From positions 21,229,613 through 21,293,612 of the forward strand of contig NC_133223.1 in the NCBI RefSeq assembly GCF_040436345.1: DNA of 64,000 bases, read 5' to 3'. This DNA is from Pagrus major. Its lineage: Eukaryota > Chordata > Actinopteri > Spariformes > Sparidae. The notes under the pieces were generated by a model. The model saw nothing but the letters and a program-made list of their open reading frames with translations. It had not been told where the DNA came from and did not search any database. This document shows positions 22,101 through 34,100 of this stretch, in pieces (within the stretch, counting starts at the first letter, position 1; each line of letters opens with the position of its first letter). Position numbers and translations under genes: made by a program.

Positions 22101-25100
22101 ACAGACCAACAATAGGCTATATTAGTATCTCTTTAGTTGATGTTCTGTTGTTTATTTGTGTAGAAAGGCTATGGGGTAGTGTTAGGTGTGAACTGAACTC
22201 TAAAGTCCTCCTCCCAGTTAGAATTAGATTCATGGTTACAGTGGTGATCCACTATAACCGCCACCACATACCTCCCACTTGTGTTCTTAAGCAGAGGCTT
22301 GTGGGAGTGTTTGTGACTTCACCTCCTGCACAATTTTCCATGCTTTCTTACTTTTCCTCAAATATTCATCTCACGTGCAGCTGCATAAACCAGCTTGTGC
22401 GTGCGCGTATGTATAAGTGTCAGGGACATTTTATTTTTGTTTGTTATTTGTGTGTGTATGGGGTTGGGGGTATGAATCCAAATGAAATATTTTATGGACC
22501 AGTGGACCTATTAATTGTCCCCCAGGTGTTATCTTTGCTGACGCCTAATCTTATAGAGACAACCTGCTGGGCTTGGTTCTTCTCTCTGTCTCCTCCTCTC
22601 CTCCTCCTCTTCGCGCTTTTCTTCATTCTCTACTCCTCTTCCTCCTTCCTCAAGGTGACCTCAGTCTTGTTTCATGCAGCTCCCTGCAACTTAAAGTTAC
22701 ATACTTCAAATGTGTATGTACAATATACCTACTATAATGCAGGGGTGGTAGCAGTTTGATGTTCTATACCCACTATCATCTGGCTTTTTTCTTCAATGGG
22801 AAGAAGTTGACATTTACTCCAAGGTCAGATGACTCGGCAGTGATGGAAACATGACATCCTGGTGGACACGTATATTTTTGCCCCTTTTCTGGTGCCATGC
22901 TATGCCGCGATATGAAGTTCTGGACATTTGCACATAAATAGTTTTCTATCTGTCTTAGTCAGCATTAATTTTGAAGGGACACTAAAGTAAAATATATTTT
23001 TAAAATAAACCACCTTCAGGCTGCTTTCTACTTTTTCTGATAGAAGAGAGTAAAACTTTAATTTCCCCACAGGGCAATTTGCTTTGCAGTCAGTAGTCAA
23101 ACACAAATGCATAATACATCAAACCCATACACAAGACAAATTCCACATCACTAACACTGTCGCCTTAGATCATGGAGGTTTGTTGTTTGTTTAAAAAGCC
23201 AATAGCTGATGTATAAAAGACAATCTGTATCTTTTTGTGCTGCCCTAGGGAGACTAAACCTCTGCCCTGATGGAAGCATCTGAAACTCAACATATAATGG
23301 ATGTTGAGGGTCCAAAGCAATAGTCTTTGCATTTAAGATGGCTCTCACTTCATACAGATGCGGAAGATCTTTAAGGGTAACCCCTGTAATCTTACAGCAC
23401 TGCCTAACGATTTTTGCCAGTTTGTTCTTGTTTTTAAGACTCAGTCTACCAAACCAGCAAATCATAGAAAAAGAAAGAACAGACTCAATAAAAGCAGAAT
23501 AGAACATTTTCATCAGTGTGATGTCCACGTTAAAACTTTGCAACTTCCTTGAAAAGAACAACTGTTGGTTTGCCTTTTTACACATAGCATTTGTATTAGC
23601 ATATGGCACCTGTATTAGTTAAATTAAGCTTTGATGAGTTTGTTACACCAAACGTGACAAGATGGAAAAAACAAAAACAGAAAGGCAAACTCATTTCCTG
23701 GCAATTGGAAAGGAGTAGGTCCATATATTGAGTAGGTTTACCTGCATAAATGCACAAATTTTATTGTAAAAATGGAAATTAGCAAAATGTTGCTTTTGTG
23801 ATGATGTTAAGTAGGTTATTGCGTTTCTACGGTTAAATAACTACACTAATTCTGTAACAGTTATTTGGTCTCCTCAACAGATACATATTTGTAATTCAAA
23901 AAGCTTCGTAACGTTATCAAGCCAGTGGGTCTAGTGTATCGCACACGAAATGACCTCGGAATGAAGTAAGCACAGATTTCAGCTCACCCTTATATCAAAC
24001 AATTATGCTCCAACAAGTGAATGATACACATGGGTGCACAGTTTCACAGAACAAGCGGGGTGTGACATCACCAAATTGTTTTTCTCAGAGCTTTGGACTG
24101 GCAAATATTGATTTTTATTTATTTATTTTTTTGTCTTGCTTGGCCATTTATATAAAAAAGCAAACCCCAAATGTGCATGAGTTGTGATGAAACGATATGA
24201 CAGATATCTTGTTGGAGAGTTCTGACTAATCACATATTATCAACACTGTCGGTGTCTGTGAAAGCTTTGTCACATAAGCAAGCAGGCAGGGCAACAACAG
24301 GTTGGTTACAAAAATTAGTATGGTTAACTTTAGATTTAAGAATAAAACATTTTATGTCACTTGCTAGTTGCTAAGAGACTAGAAAAAGAGGATGCAATTT
24401 GAACATTTCCCAAGCTGTCACTGGGCAAGACAGTCTACTTTGGCAGATTATGATGTAGTAAAAGGCATGATTTCAAGTTTAGTCTTTGTAATGTCAAAGA
24501 ATTGTGAAAACTGCTCATCACAATTTCCCAGAGCCCAAAGTGACGTGTTCAGATTGCTTCTTGTGTTCTTCCAACAGTCCAAATCCCAAAGACCCTTCAT
24601 TTACTCTCATAAACGACAAAAAGCAGCAAATTGCTACAATTAAGAAGCTGAAAACATTAAGCCTTAGACATTTTTGTTTGTAAGATGGCTGAAACTAATG
24701 ATCTTCAAATTAGTTACCAACTAATTTTCTTTTTATTGATTAAAATCAACTAATCATTACAGCTCTAATCTGGTCCAGTATGAAGTTGTTTTTTATTATC
24801 ATTTGAAAACATTTCTTTATTTGCAGCACTTAAAAATGCTTAAAAAAAACTGTAAAATGCTTAAAATGACGTTTTTTTACTTGGTTTTATTTTTTGCTGT
24901 TATACTTTTCAGCAAAATAGACAAGCAAGTTGAACAGTTAGTGTTAATTTACTGTTGGAAATGGAAATGACTTTCAAGCATGATTTATCAATAGCATTGT
25001 ATCGCTAGTAATGGTAATAGTATTTTATCACTGTGTCATACAGAGCCAAAGCACAACCCACATAAGCCTCCCTTTATATAATGTATTTAAAATGAGATTA

Positions 25101-28100
25101 AGGCTTAAAATACAATTCAAAGTCTCCGCATCAAAACTCACTGACACAGCACGGAACCAGTAGTTTCAGTACTTGTATCCATTAATTTGAAAAACCACTG
25201 ACCACTTGAAAAACTATCTTGACTCATCTCAGACCTAATCCACATACAATATTTGTGCAACTACACAACATGATGCTGTAAATTAGCCCAGGTTTTAGCT
25301 TTGATGTATTATTTATTATAAGGTAATGTAGTTATTACACTGTTACACGTTTATGTTCATCAGTTTGAACATGTCTGACGTTCTCTTTGATCACCACAAA
25401 TGTATAAATACACAAATGTGTGCACACTGTGAAACACTGACACACTTCATCTTTTGAATTTTCTTCTTCACAGTAATCTGTTTGGAAAGCGGCCCACAGA
25501 TTACGCAGTGAGTCTGGAGATGCAGGAGATTTTCCAGAAAGCCTCAGAAGGAACCAAAAATGCTAATACATCTCTTAGCCCCTCAGCCAGTCTCTCTGTG
25601 GTACGTGTCTACGTGTGCATGCAAATAAGCTTTTTTATTTTCTTACTTTCCTTGAAATTTTTAACCCTAGATGGCTAATAAAAGACATCTCTAAACCATG
25701 TTCTTATGTCCTCTGTTAGGTGAGTGACTGTGTGAGAAAGGATGAAATGGTGGTGTTTCTGGCCAGCAAGCTGTCACAGCTAGAACAGCATCACCTCGCC
25801 AAACTGGGAGAGCTACTGGGAGGCACAATGGCTGAAACCTTTTCTGGCTCAGGTATGTGTTGGGTGCAGAAACACCTCTTTAGGGGGGCTCATGTGTCTT
25901 CAATGTTCCAGTCAAAGCCTCATAGGATACTGGTTGTATATGATTGCTTTTTAATGTAGCTGTTTGAAATATGTGGGCTCTTAGCAACACGGCAAATTAA
26001 CAGCAGCTACCAGCCAATTGCTGGTACGTTGGGACCATGACTGATATGTTTACTCACTGCCAAACACTCTGATAGGTAATCAGCAGTAATCAGTCACCAT
26101 TTGGATGCCCTGTTCATGAAAGATGTATAAGATAGGTAAGTGCTGGCTCAACCACCCAAAGGCTCTGCAGTCTTAAAGGCAGACTCTTTCCCTTGTCATT
26201 ATGTTTGTTAGGATGATTATATGAAGTACCACCACGAAGATGGGATTCTTATCTGAATGATCCTTTTCATACAAAGCAAAGATTTCAAGGCATTACTCCC
26301 ATACACAGAGTCTTTTTGCATTGTGCACTCCAACAGTAGGTGCTTATCAGTCACAAAGGATCATCAGTAACTAACAAGTGCTTTTGGAGCTGTATACATC
26401 ATTGTGATACAGCAGGTCCTTCATTGTTGCATAATGCCTGGGAGAACACCAGAGAGCAAAAGTAATTGAAATCATTCTTCATAAAATGTTTGGTACTGTC
26501 AGGGTGATGAATAAGCACTAATGAAAAACACAATTGTGTCTCACAACTCTCCCTACTCTGACCTGAGGGATGAACGTTGTAGCTTTCAGAGAATCTTTTT
26601 TTAAAGTTTTGAACTGAAGGCAACAAATCCACACAAATCCATGGTCAATGCGCAATGTAAGACAATTTTGCCCTGGAGATATAATTATGTTCATTCTGTT
26701 CTTGTCAACAGTTTTCACTTGTTGAATGAAAAGGCAAGAAGCTCCTTTTAAAACTTTAATTAACCTTCAATCGTGCGTCCTTGTCTAAAGCATTTTTGTG
26801 CAATAAGAGCTTTTGTTGTGTTGCAATGAAATGTTTGACAAGTTGACAAAGGCTTACCTATTCACTGAGGCGAAGCGAAGTGAGGAACATCTGCAGATTA
26901 TTAGCTGTAGTTGGGTCAGGGCTGATGAATCGGTATCACCGATCAATTTCTATGTTAAGTAGAATTGTGTTGTTTTATCCTTTTGACAAACTAAAAATGA
27001 TTTCAACACAAATATTTTGTCATTTTACACTCATGTTTAGTTTTCTTCTGATGTTGTAACAACAACTGTGACCAGTATGCCTCTATTTAAAAAAGTGATA
27101 CTGAAAGACACAGACATTCATATCCCCAGAATGAATAAATTGTAATATCTTTGCTATGTTTTTCATTATCAAGTCAACATTTAGCAGTTTGCTTTCTGAT
27201 CAAATACCCTCAAACTGCTTTCCAGTCATCCTCAGCTGGACTTTGTGTTAGTGCTAATTAGCCAACATTAGCATGTTAACACATGAAACTAGGATGATTA
27301 GACTATGTCTGCCAAACACCTATCATGTTAGCTCTTAAAGTTGTTTTCTGATATATAATATTCTTTTATATTTTGATATTAAAAGTGTGATAACATCCAG
27401 CCACTAAATGTGGTATTTCATTTCCCCCCTTCCATTGCATTCAGGTCAAAACACCACTCTTGTGCCAATCATCTGCTCCCTCAAGTGGCTGCCAGTTTGT
27501 TGCACAAGTAAACATTGCTATCGCTAGCTAGCAAGCGTTAATGTTTCTAACACTACTAGCTAACATTAGGGCAGTACAGTATGCTGCGTGCATACTGTAG
27601 AATTTTACGTTTTCTTTTTCCCCTGCTAACACTCTTGATCACTGACAAAACACAGATGCCATGTGATACCAACTGCATTATACTATTGGCTCACAAACCT
27701 TTTTAAAATCTGGAACCCACAAAACAATAATTTTAGGCTGACAAACTTTTTAAAATTCTTAATTCACAATCATAATAATGTTTTTAAGGACAAGATTTAC
27801 CCTGCACCTTCCTATAAGCTCTTTAAATATATATTTAAAAGCATTCTGGTACATCAAAAGATGCATTTAATTTCAAAGAATGAATCCGATATATTACATA
27901 TTGTACATCAGGGATCCTTGCACTTTTGCAGTCTCAGTCGGGTTAAGTCTCCATGCAGTGAGGCTTCACACTTCAACAGAATCAGTGACCTGCATGTCAG
28001 GACATAAGCCCTCGCTTTCGGTTCTGCCTCTACAGACATTGTCCTCAACAGCTCTTAGGCTTTTGTACAAGCACCAGGGATGTCGACCAAATCCAGACAT

Positions 28101-31100
28101 ATCAGGAAACAAGTTAAGATGTGTCCCAATGTTTTTCTATTGAGATACAGAAGTGTCTCGGTCTTAGCTGGACACTCAGTCTTGAGACAGACACACTAGT
28201 AGGACGGCAGCATGTAGCAGCTATTTGTGTATGTGAAGGTCAACTCATTTGTACAAAATTATATTGTGTGTGTGTCTCTGTATGTCTCTTCTTCCTCCAG
28301 TGAGCCATGTCGTGCTGCCAGAAGGACACATGCCCACCACCTACTCCACCCTCCTGGGTCTTCTTGCTGGCTGCTGGGTTGTCAAATTCAGCTGTGAGTA
28401 TAGAGTGAGCCATCGACCGGGTACTTCTCTGTAGATGCTACTTTAGGAGGCCATGTTAAATAATGTTGCTGTTGGGACCGGGCTACTTCATGCTGTAGTT
28501 AAACCAAAGCAGATTTTATCCACAATAAGCTTGGCATTGCTTCATCATGAACAGTGAATGACAATTGTATATATTCAGTGCGCTCAGCTCCTTTCATTCC
28601 TGACGGCCGTTAATTCTGTCTAGAGGGCTCTCTTTTTCCATCACTGCTGCTCAGGATAACATGAAGGAAATTCTTGCTTACTTGAACCTTCAAGCTTTTT
28701 CTTTCTTTTTTAACACAGTCAGACGATCTGTAATGCTCTGTTTGTGGCAGCAAAAACAGTTATAAGTGTTATGAAGTGCTTGTTTATCATTAGACAAACG
28801 TCTACAAATGTCAGTTAATATTTTGGGAAATGTGCTTAGTTTTCTTCCTGTTGAGAGCTAGATACCACTCTCATGTCTGCCTATTAAATATTAAATTACT
28901 GCCATCAGCAGGTTAGCTTAGCTTAGCATTAAGACTGATCCCAGCTGACACTGGGCGAGTAGCGGGTTATAATCTGGTGATTCATATACACAATTGAAGT
29001 GAACCAAAAATCAAAACGATCCTATCATCATACTTGTTAGTTAAAATTAGCAAGGGTTAAATAATCATGACCAAAACATACAGCCAAAGTTAATATGAAG
29101 CCAATACATAATACATACCAATATACATAAATACCAAGTTAGATGTGCGATAAATGCTTTGAGAATCTGAAATTTTTGGTTTAATGTACCTTGAAAGTGC
29201 TTGAAAGGTGCTTTTGTTTCTTGCCTGGGAGCAGAATCTCTGCAGGCTGCCAGGTAAGAAACAGTCTGACCTTAACCTTAGATTTAGATTAATGCATGTG
29301 ATTGGCTTGTGATGCAGAACCTACACCTTTTGTAATAACCATCTAAGTGAACAAGTTTTGCTATTGATATTGAATATGTCTATTTTTATTTGTGTTTTCG
29401 TGTTTATGTGCTGCCCACAAGGTCACATATGCATTCAGCTCAGCTATTCAGCCACCGAAAGAGTATTTCTATCTGCACTGGGAGTAATGTTTACTGCAGT
29501 ATGGTGACTCTTGGCATGGTACAGTACAAGTAAAAAATATAGGAGGTAAATATTGGACTCTTGGAACCGCAGTGCAGAACAAATGGATTGTGCTGCACAA
29601 GCTGTTTGGAGTAATTTTTATGGGTTTTGTGCTCCTCTTCTGATCCCAAAGAACATCTTACCTGCCATCTTTCTGTCAGAAAAAGCTATGATGGAGTTGT
29701 GTTAGCTCATGTGTTGTTTGTCATTTTAGCATTCAGACTTCACCGCAAACTTTACCAACCTTTTTATTAATTTGGTAAACGTACCATTAAATCCTACTGA
29801 GGCTCCAGTGTTAATTCCTCCTTGTCTGAGACGTGTACATTTGATCTTCTACTTCCTCTTCTCTGCACCCTTTCAAGTGAGATCAGGCTCCGTGTTTGGA
29901 ATAGGAACTTCTAAATGCATTACTTTTTATTCTCTACAACATGGAATACCTTGAGAAACATGAAAAGAATATTTGGCATCCAGCAATTTTCAGGTAAATT
30001 GTTTCTGCCTGCTGCTGTGTGTGTGTGTGCTCAGACCTGCTCACATGTCTGACAGCCAAATAGAAGCAGGCAGGTGACTGGGGGAATTGCTGTGTCTCAA
30101 GGCTTCAATATCAATAGCAATGAAAAGATGGCTAACTCTCTTTCCCCTGTTCGATTTATACCAAGATGAATACTTAGCAGAAATTTAGCGATTCTCAGCC
30201 AGTCTCCCTGGCATCCCTGAACCAAGTCAACAAGCTGATTTTCAGAGGAAGTCTTCTTTAGGGGGGAAGTAGAAAGAGACTTGCTGTCAAAGAGTTTTCT
30301 GGCACCTTGGTGTGCCCTTGACTGGTGTATCCGTCAGTAGCATCTCCTCACTGTGTGGGTGTGTGTGTCTGCCTGCCAGTAAGTCATTTCAAGTTTGAAT
30401 GTGTGTGGTTGTGTCACTATATAAGACTTTGTGTGTGTTTGGACCGTATTCAGCCCCTCCCCTCGTCTTTTCTCCACGCAGGCTGAGCACTTGACACAGC
30501 TTGTCTCCCTCATGACAATCACTGTGGCATCTTATCTGTCTCTCCTTGTTTTTGTGTGTGCACGCACACACAAGCAGCTGAGTTCTCCGTGTCACCTGCC
30601 TTTGTATACCGTTACCTGAGCGTATACCTCCTTATTTGTCTTATGTTTTGTTGCCACACATTTTCCTTGGAGAAGCAGCTTCTATGTTTTGTATAAAACC
30701 CATAATGAAAATGTTATCCCGCCTAATGGGGAGCTCCAATCGAGGTCAAAGTCTTCACTGAGCTTTCATCGAAGATTAAATGATTGTTTCATTCCATCTG
30801 TACACCACTTAAACAAACAGTTCATCATTTTGCACTCACAAAACTAATTTGAATTCGAAGAGCGTTTGGAGAAAGAGGTTTTCAGGCCTAGCGCTAGCTG
30901 GTTAGCACGATAACTCCAATAGATATCTCTTCAACACAGTACATAGATGTCTTTGACTTAACGCCAAAACATTTATTTCTTCACATTCTGTTGATATTTT
31001 TTGGAAAAGGTTAGTCTGAAGCCCTGTAGGGATGACTCATCTGACCAGTGAAGATCAGAATCGATCTTGAAGGCATCCGCAGTCTACTCTTCAGGCGAAT

Positions 31101-34100
31101 TTGTACACTTGCTTCTGTTTCCAAACTTCACATTACCTCAATGACTAGAAAATCTTGTCTTCGTGAATTAACCAATAGAGTGGAGTAGCCAACTAGATGG
31201 CTATGCTGACTGGACAAATTCCTTCACGTGGCTCTTCTTTGGTTGAAGTATTTTAAATAATGCAACTGGAGTTATGGCTGGCAAACATGGTGGATGAGGA
31301 GCTTGTGCCAATGAAGAACTATCTTTAATGTAATATTGTGTTTTAATGGAGACATTTAAAGGCTACTTTAAGTTGACTTAACTTAAATTGACAAGAAAGA
31401 TTGCACTTTGGATCATGATTGTGATCCAGTAGACACCCACCCCTAATCCTAGCTTGGCTGAAGACAAGGGAAAAACAAACACACCTCGAGCTCACTAATT
31501 AACATGTTGTATCTCATTTGTGTAACCTGCATATAAACAAAAATGTATTAAATGACAGTTTGTGGCTTCAGGAGGAGCTGAGTTCTGTAGTTGCCAGGTT
31601 TTTATTTAGAAACCAAAACTTCTGCTTGCCATTTATCTGGCAACCCTGTGCTATAGCTAGAGATGCTCCACAGAAGTTCTGCACTGATTGATGTTTTTTA
31701 CATTTCTGTTGTTATGTGGGTCAAACAAACAAGACACCATGTGAAAGCAACGTATACAGTGTATGTATGCATACATATTTTATTCACTTTGGACAGAGCC
31801 AGGCAAACTGTTTCCTGTGAGAGATCTATCCTCTCATTTCACTCTCTGAAAGAAAGAAAACAAAAAGCATATTTCCCAAAATGTTCCTATTAATATATTT
31901 TTCCCTTTATTTCCCAATTTGTATTGGCTAATTTCCCATCACGCTCGTCTCTGTTACTCCCCACTGTTGGCCCAGAAGGGCGTGTGTGTGCCTTCTTCCC
32001 CACACACAGAAGGTTCTAAATGCTTTTTGCAGCTTCCAGCAACTCAGCTTCACTCAGGCAGCTGCCCCCAGCTGGACACTTGGTCCTGCCGGAGGCATCG
32101 CTACCAGGGATTGAACCCCGGCACTCAACTGCAGGCTGGTGTTTTGCTTTCTGTGCCACCTGTGCACACCAGAATACATTATACATTATTTTTCTTGTAG
32201 CATGACAGCGGTTGGTTTTTAGGATGCTGACTGTCGATTAAGAATGAGCGACTGTCCTCATAATGACAGCGCAGTTGCAGTTGGACTCACGGTTAATCAG
32301 GAAAGTGGGTTCATCTGGCTGTTCACTCATTCACTGACTCAGGAAGGAAGGAGTTTGAGATGTTTTCTGCATTCAGTCTTTGTGAATGTAATTAGCGAAT
32401 ATGCTAATGAGTCATCAGCTCTAAGCGCCATCGTCCGGAGCGATTAACCCCAGTATCTCCCCTCTCCTCTGCCCAAGTCTCTGGCAGGGTCCATGTAAAT
32501 GACAGCTGTAATTAAGGCGGATGAAGAAATGTAATTACACTGCACCACATGTTCAGGAGACTGTGTGTGTGTGCAGATGTACTGAATGTGTGGAATTTGC
32601 TGTTTCATGACGGGGCTGTGTTGTGACGAGGTGTGGACTCACACATTTACCCTCTGTTCATGTCGCGATGTCTCACAGCCGGAAGCAGTTGGTAGAAATG
32701 CATGTGAAGGTGAAATGAATCCCAAATATAGATCCTTTGCAGATGTGTGTTAGGTGTGTGGGACTGTTTGTGTCTCTTCCGTTTGGAAGTGTTGTGAGAA
32801 GCCTCTGCATATTCACAATCAAAATAGTTATTCAGGTCTCAGGTCTGTTTGACATCTTTTATACTCAGGCTGCAGTGTTTTCAACCCAAACTAGTTTCAA
32901 TATGTTCAGATGGATTTTTTTTAATATACTCCCATTGTATGATATTCAATAATAAAACACTTACGGAGAACAGTGGCTCTGTGATCTGATCGTTTTGAGA
33001 AGCATTTTTTTATCTGTGACAGTGAGGGGTCATTAAAATACGACTTTCTCCCCCTTCTGTATCTGCCTATACTTTTTGCTAAAACTTTTCCCTCTTTTGA
33101 GACGCTTTTCTTAAAAGATGTAGAACAAAAAGATTCTTTTCCAACTCAAAAGAAAGCCGGGATGCTGGCTGTCACGCAGTCACAATTTGACTCTAAAACC
33201 TCAAGGGACGGGGAGAGAAGAGATGATGCTCGAATTCTGCTTAAGCTCGAGATACTTAAAACGAGGGTTGCATCATTAACTCCATCACGCTGTGGGCATC
33301 TCTCTCTGTCAACAACGGCAGCTTTGCCAATACTTGAAATTTTCCAACTCGTCGTGATAAAACAGACATGAGCTTTGTCATCCTTGCCTTGTCACACTCT
33401 TTCAAGTCAACATAATTAGCTGTAGCTTTAATTTTCCCCCCCACTCTCTCTCTCTCCCTTTCTCTCTTTGATGCCAGGGGTGGAGGCATGTCTGCAGGCA
33501 GGCGAGTGGATGCCCGAAACGGAGCACGAAGCGGGAGAGGGCCCCCAGCGCAGTCGCATCAACAGATGCAGCTTGGTAAATGAGAAGCATACAAACAAAC
33601 AGATGAAATAGACGAGTATAGATTGTCTAGACTCTCTGTCCTTGGGAGAAATGTGTTTTTCCAGGCAGTGACTCATGATGATTGTTCAGCAGCATAGAGC
33701 ACTGTTAAAAGTACTCCCTCTGACTTTTTCATGTTTGTTGTTCTCAAAACTGTACATCACAGTGTAATTGTGCTGTTTTGGCACTTATTGAGAGAAAACA
33801 AATAGTTTAAATCTCTACACACTGATCTTACTGAAAGAATAAGAGAAGTAATTATAGAAATATAAATAGTATTCACCCCCTTTGCTATGTTGCACATATA
33901 TATTTGATTGTGCAGCCATCCGTTTCAGATTGACACATGCGTGCAGAAAAACAAACAGAAGTACCAATTAGGGAAGGCAGTGTATTTGACACTTATCTAA
34001 GGCTATAACAGCATACATCAGCAGAAATGCACCATCACCAACTCAAATCCTGGTGTTAGCAGGATCATGCCATCGGGATGCTTCCCTGCAGCTGGCCCCT

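Larger units (their letters stand above)
17725..25473. other. BARD1 intron 6 (7.7 kb)
   Basis: The largest BARD1 intron. It holds an R1 repeat copy (20970-21495), a LINE remnant on the minus strand (23035-23620) and a 220-codon open frame at 22097-22759 that I do not accept as a gene. The rest is AT-rich with short TG repeats near 19530. Confidence 0.65.
28394..33477. other. BARD1 intron 9 (5.1 kb)
   Basis: Contains a common fish repeat (28805-29005), a candidate tRNA-derived SINE on the minus strand (about 32040-32175) and a block rich in homeodomain-type sites (32220-32560). The rest is AT-rich. Open frames near 30400 sit in TG/CA-rich sequence. Confidence 0.65.

Noticed and set aside
22097..22759. 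220-codon frame as a real gene inside BARD1
   Set aside because: No recognisable domain, codon choice looks unselected, and part of it lies in CT-rich sequence. Listed under findings only for testing.
32040..32175. A functional tRNA gene
   Set aside because: The B box is good but no acceptor and anticodon stems pair; a SINE head fits better.
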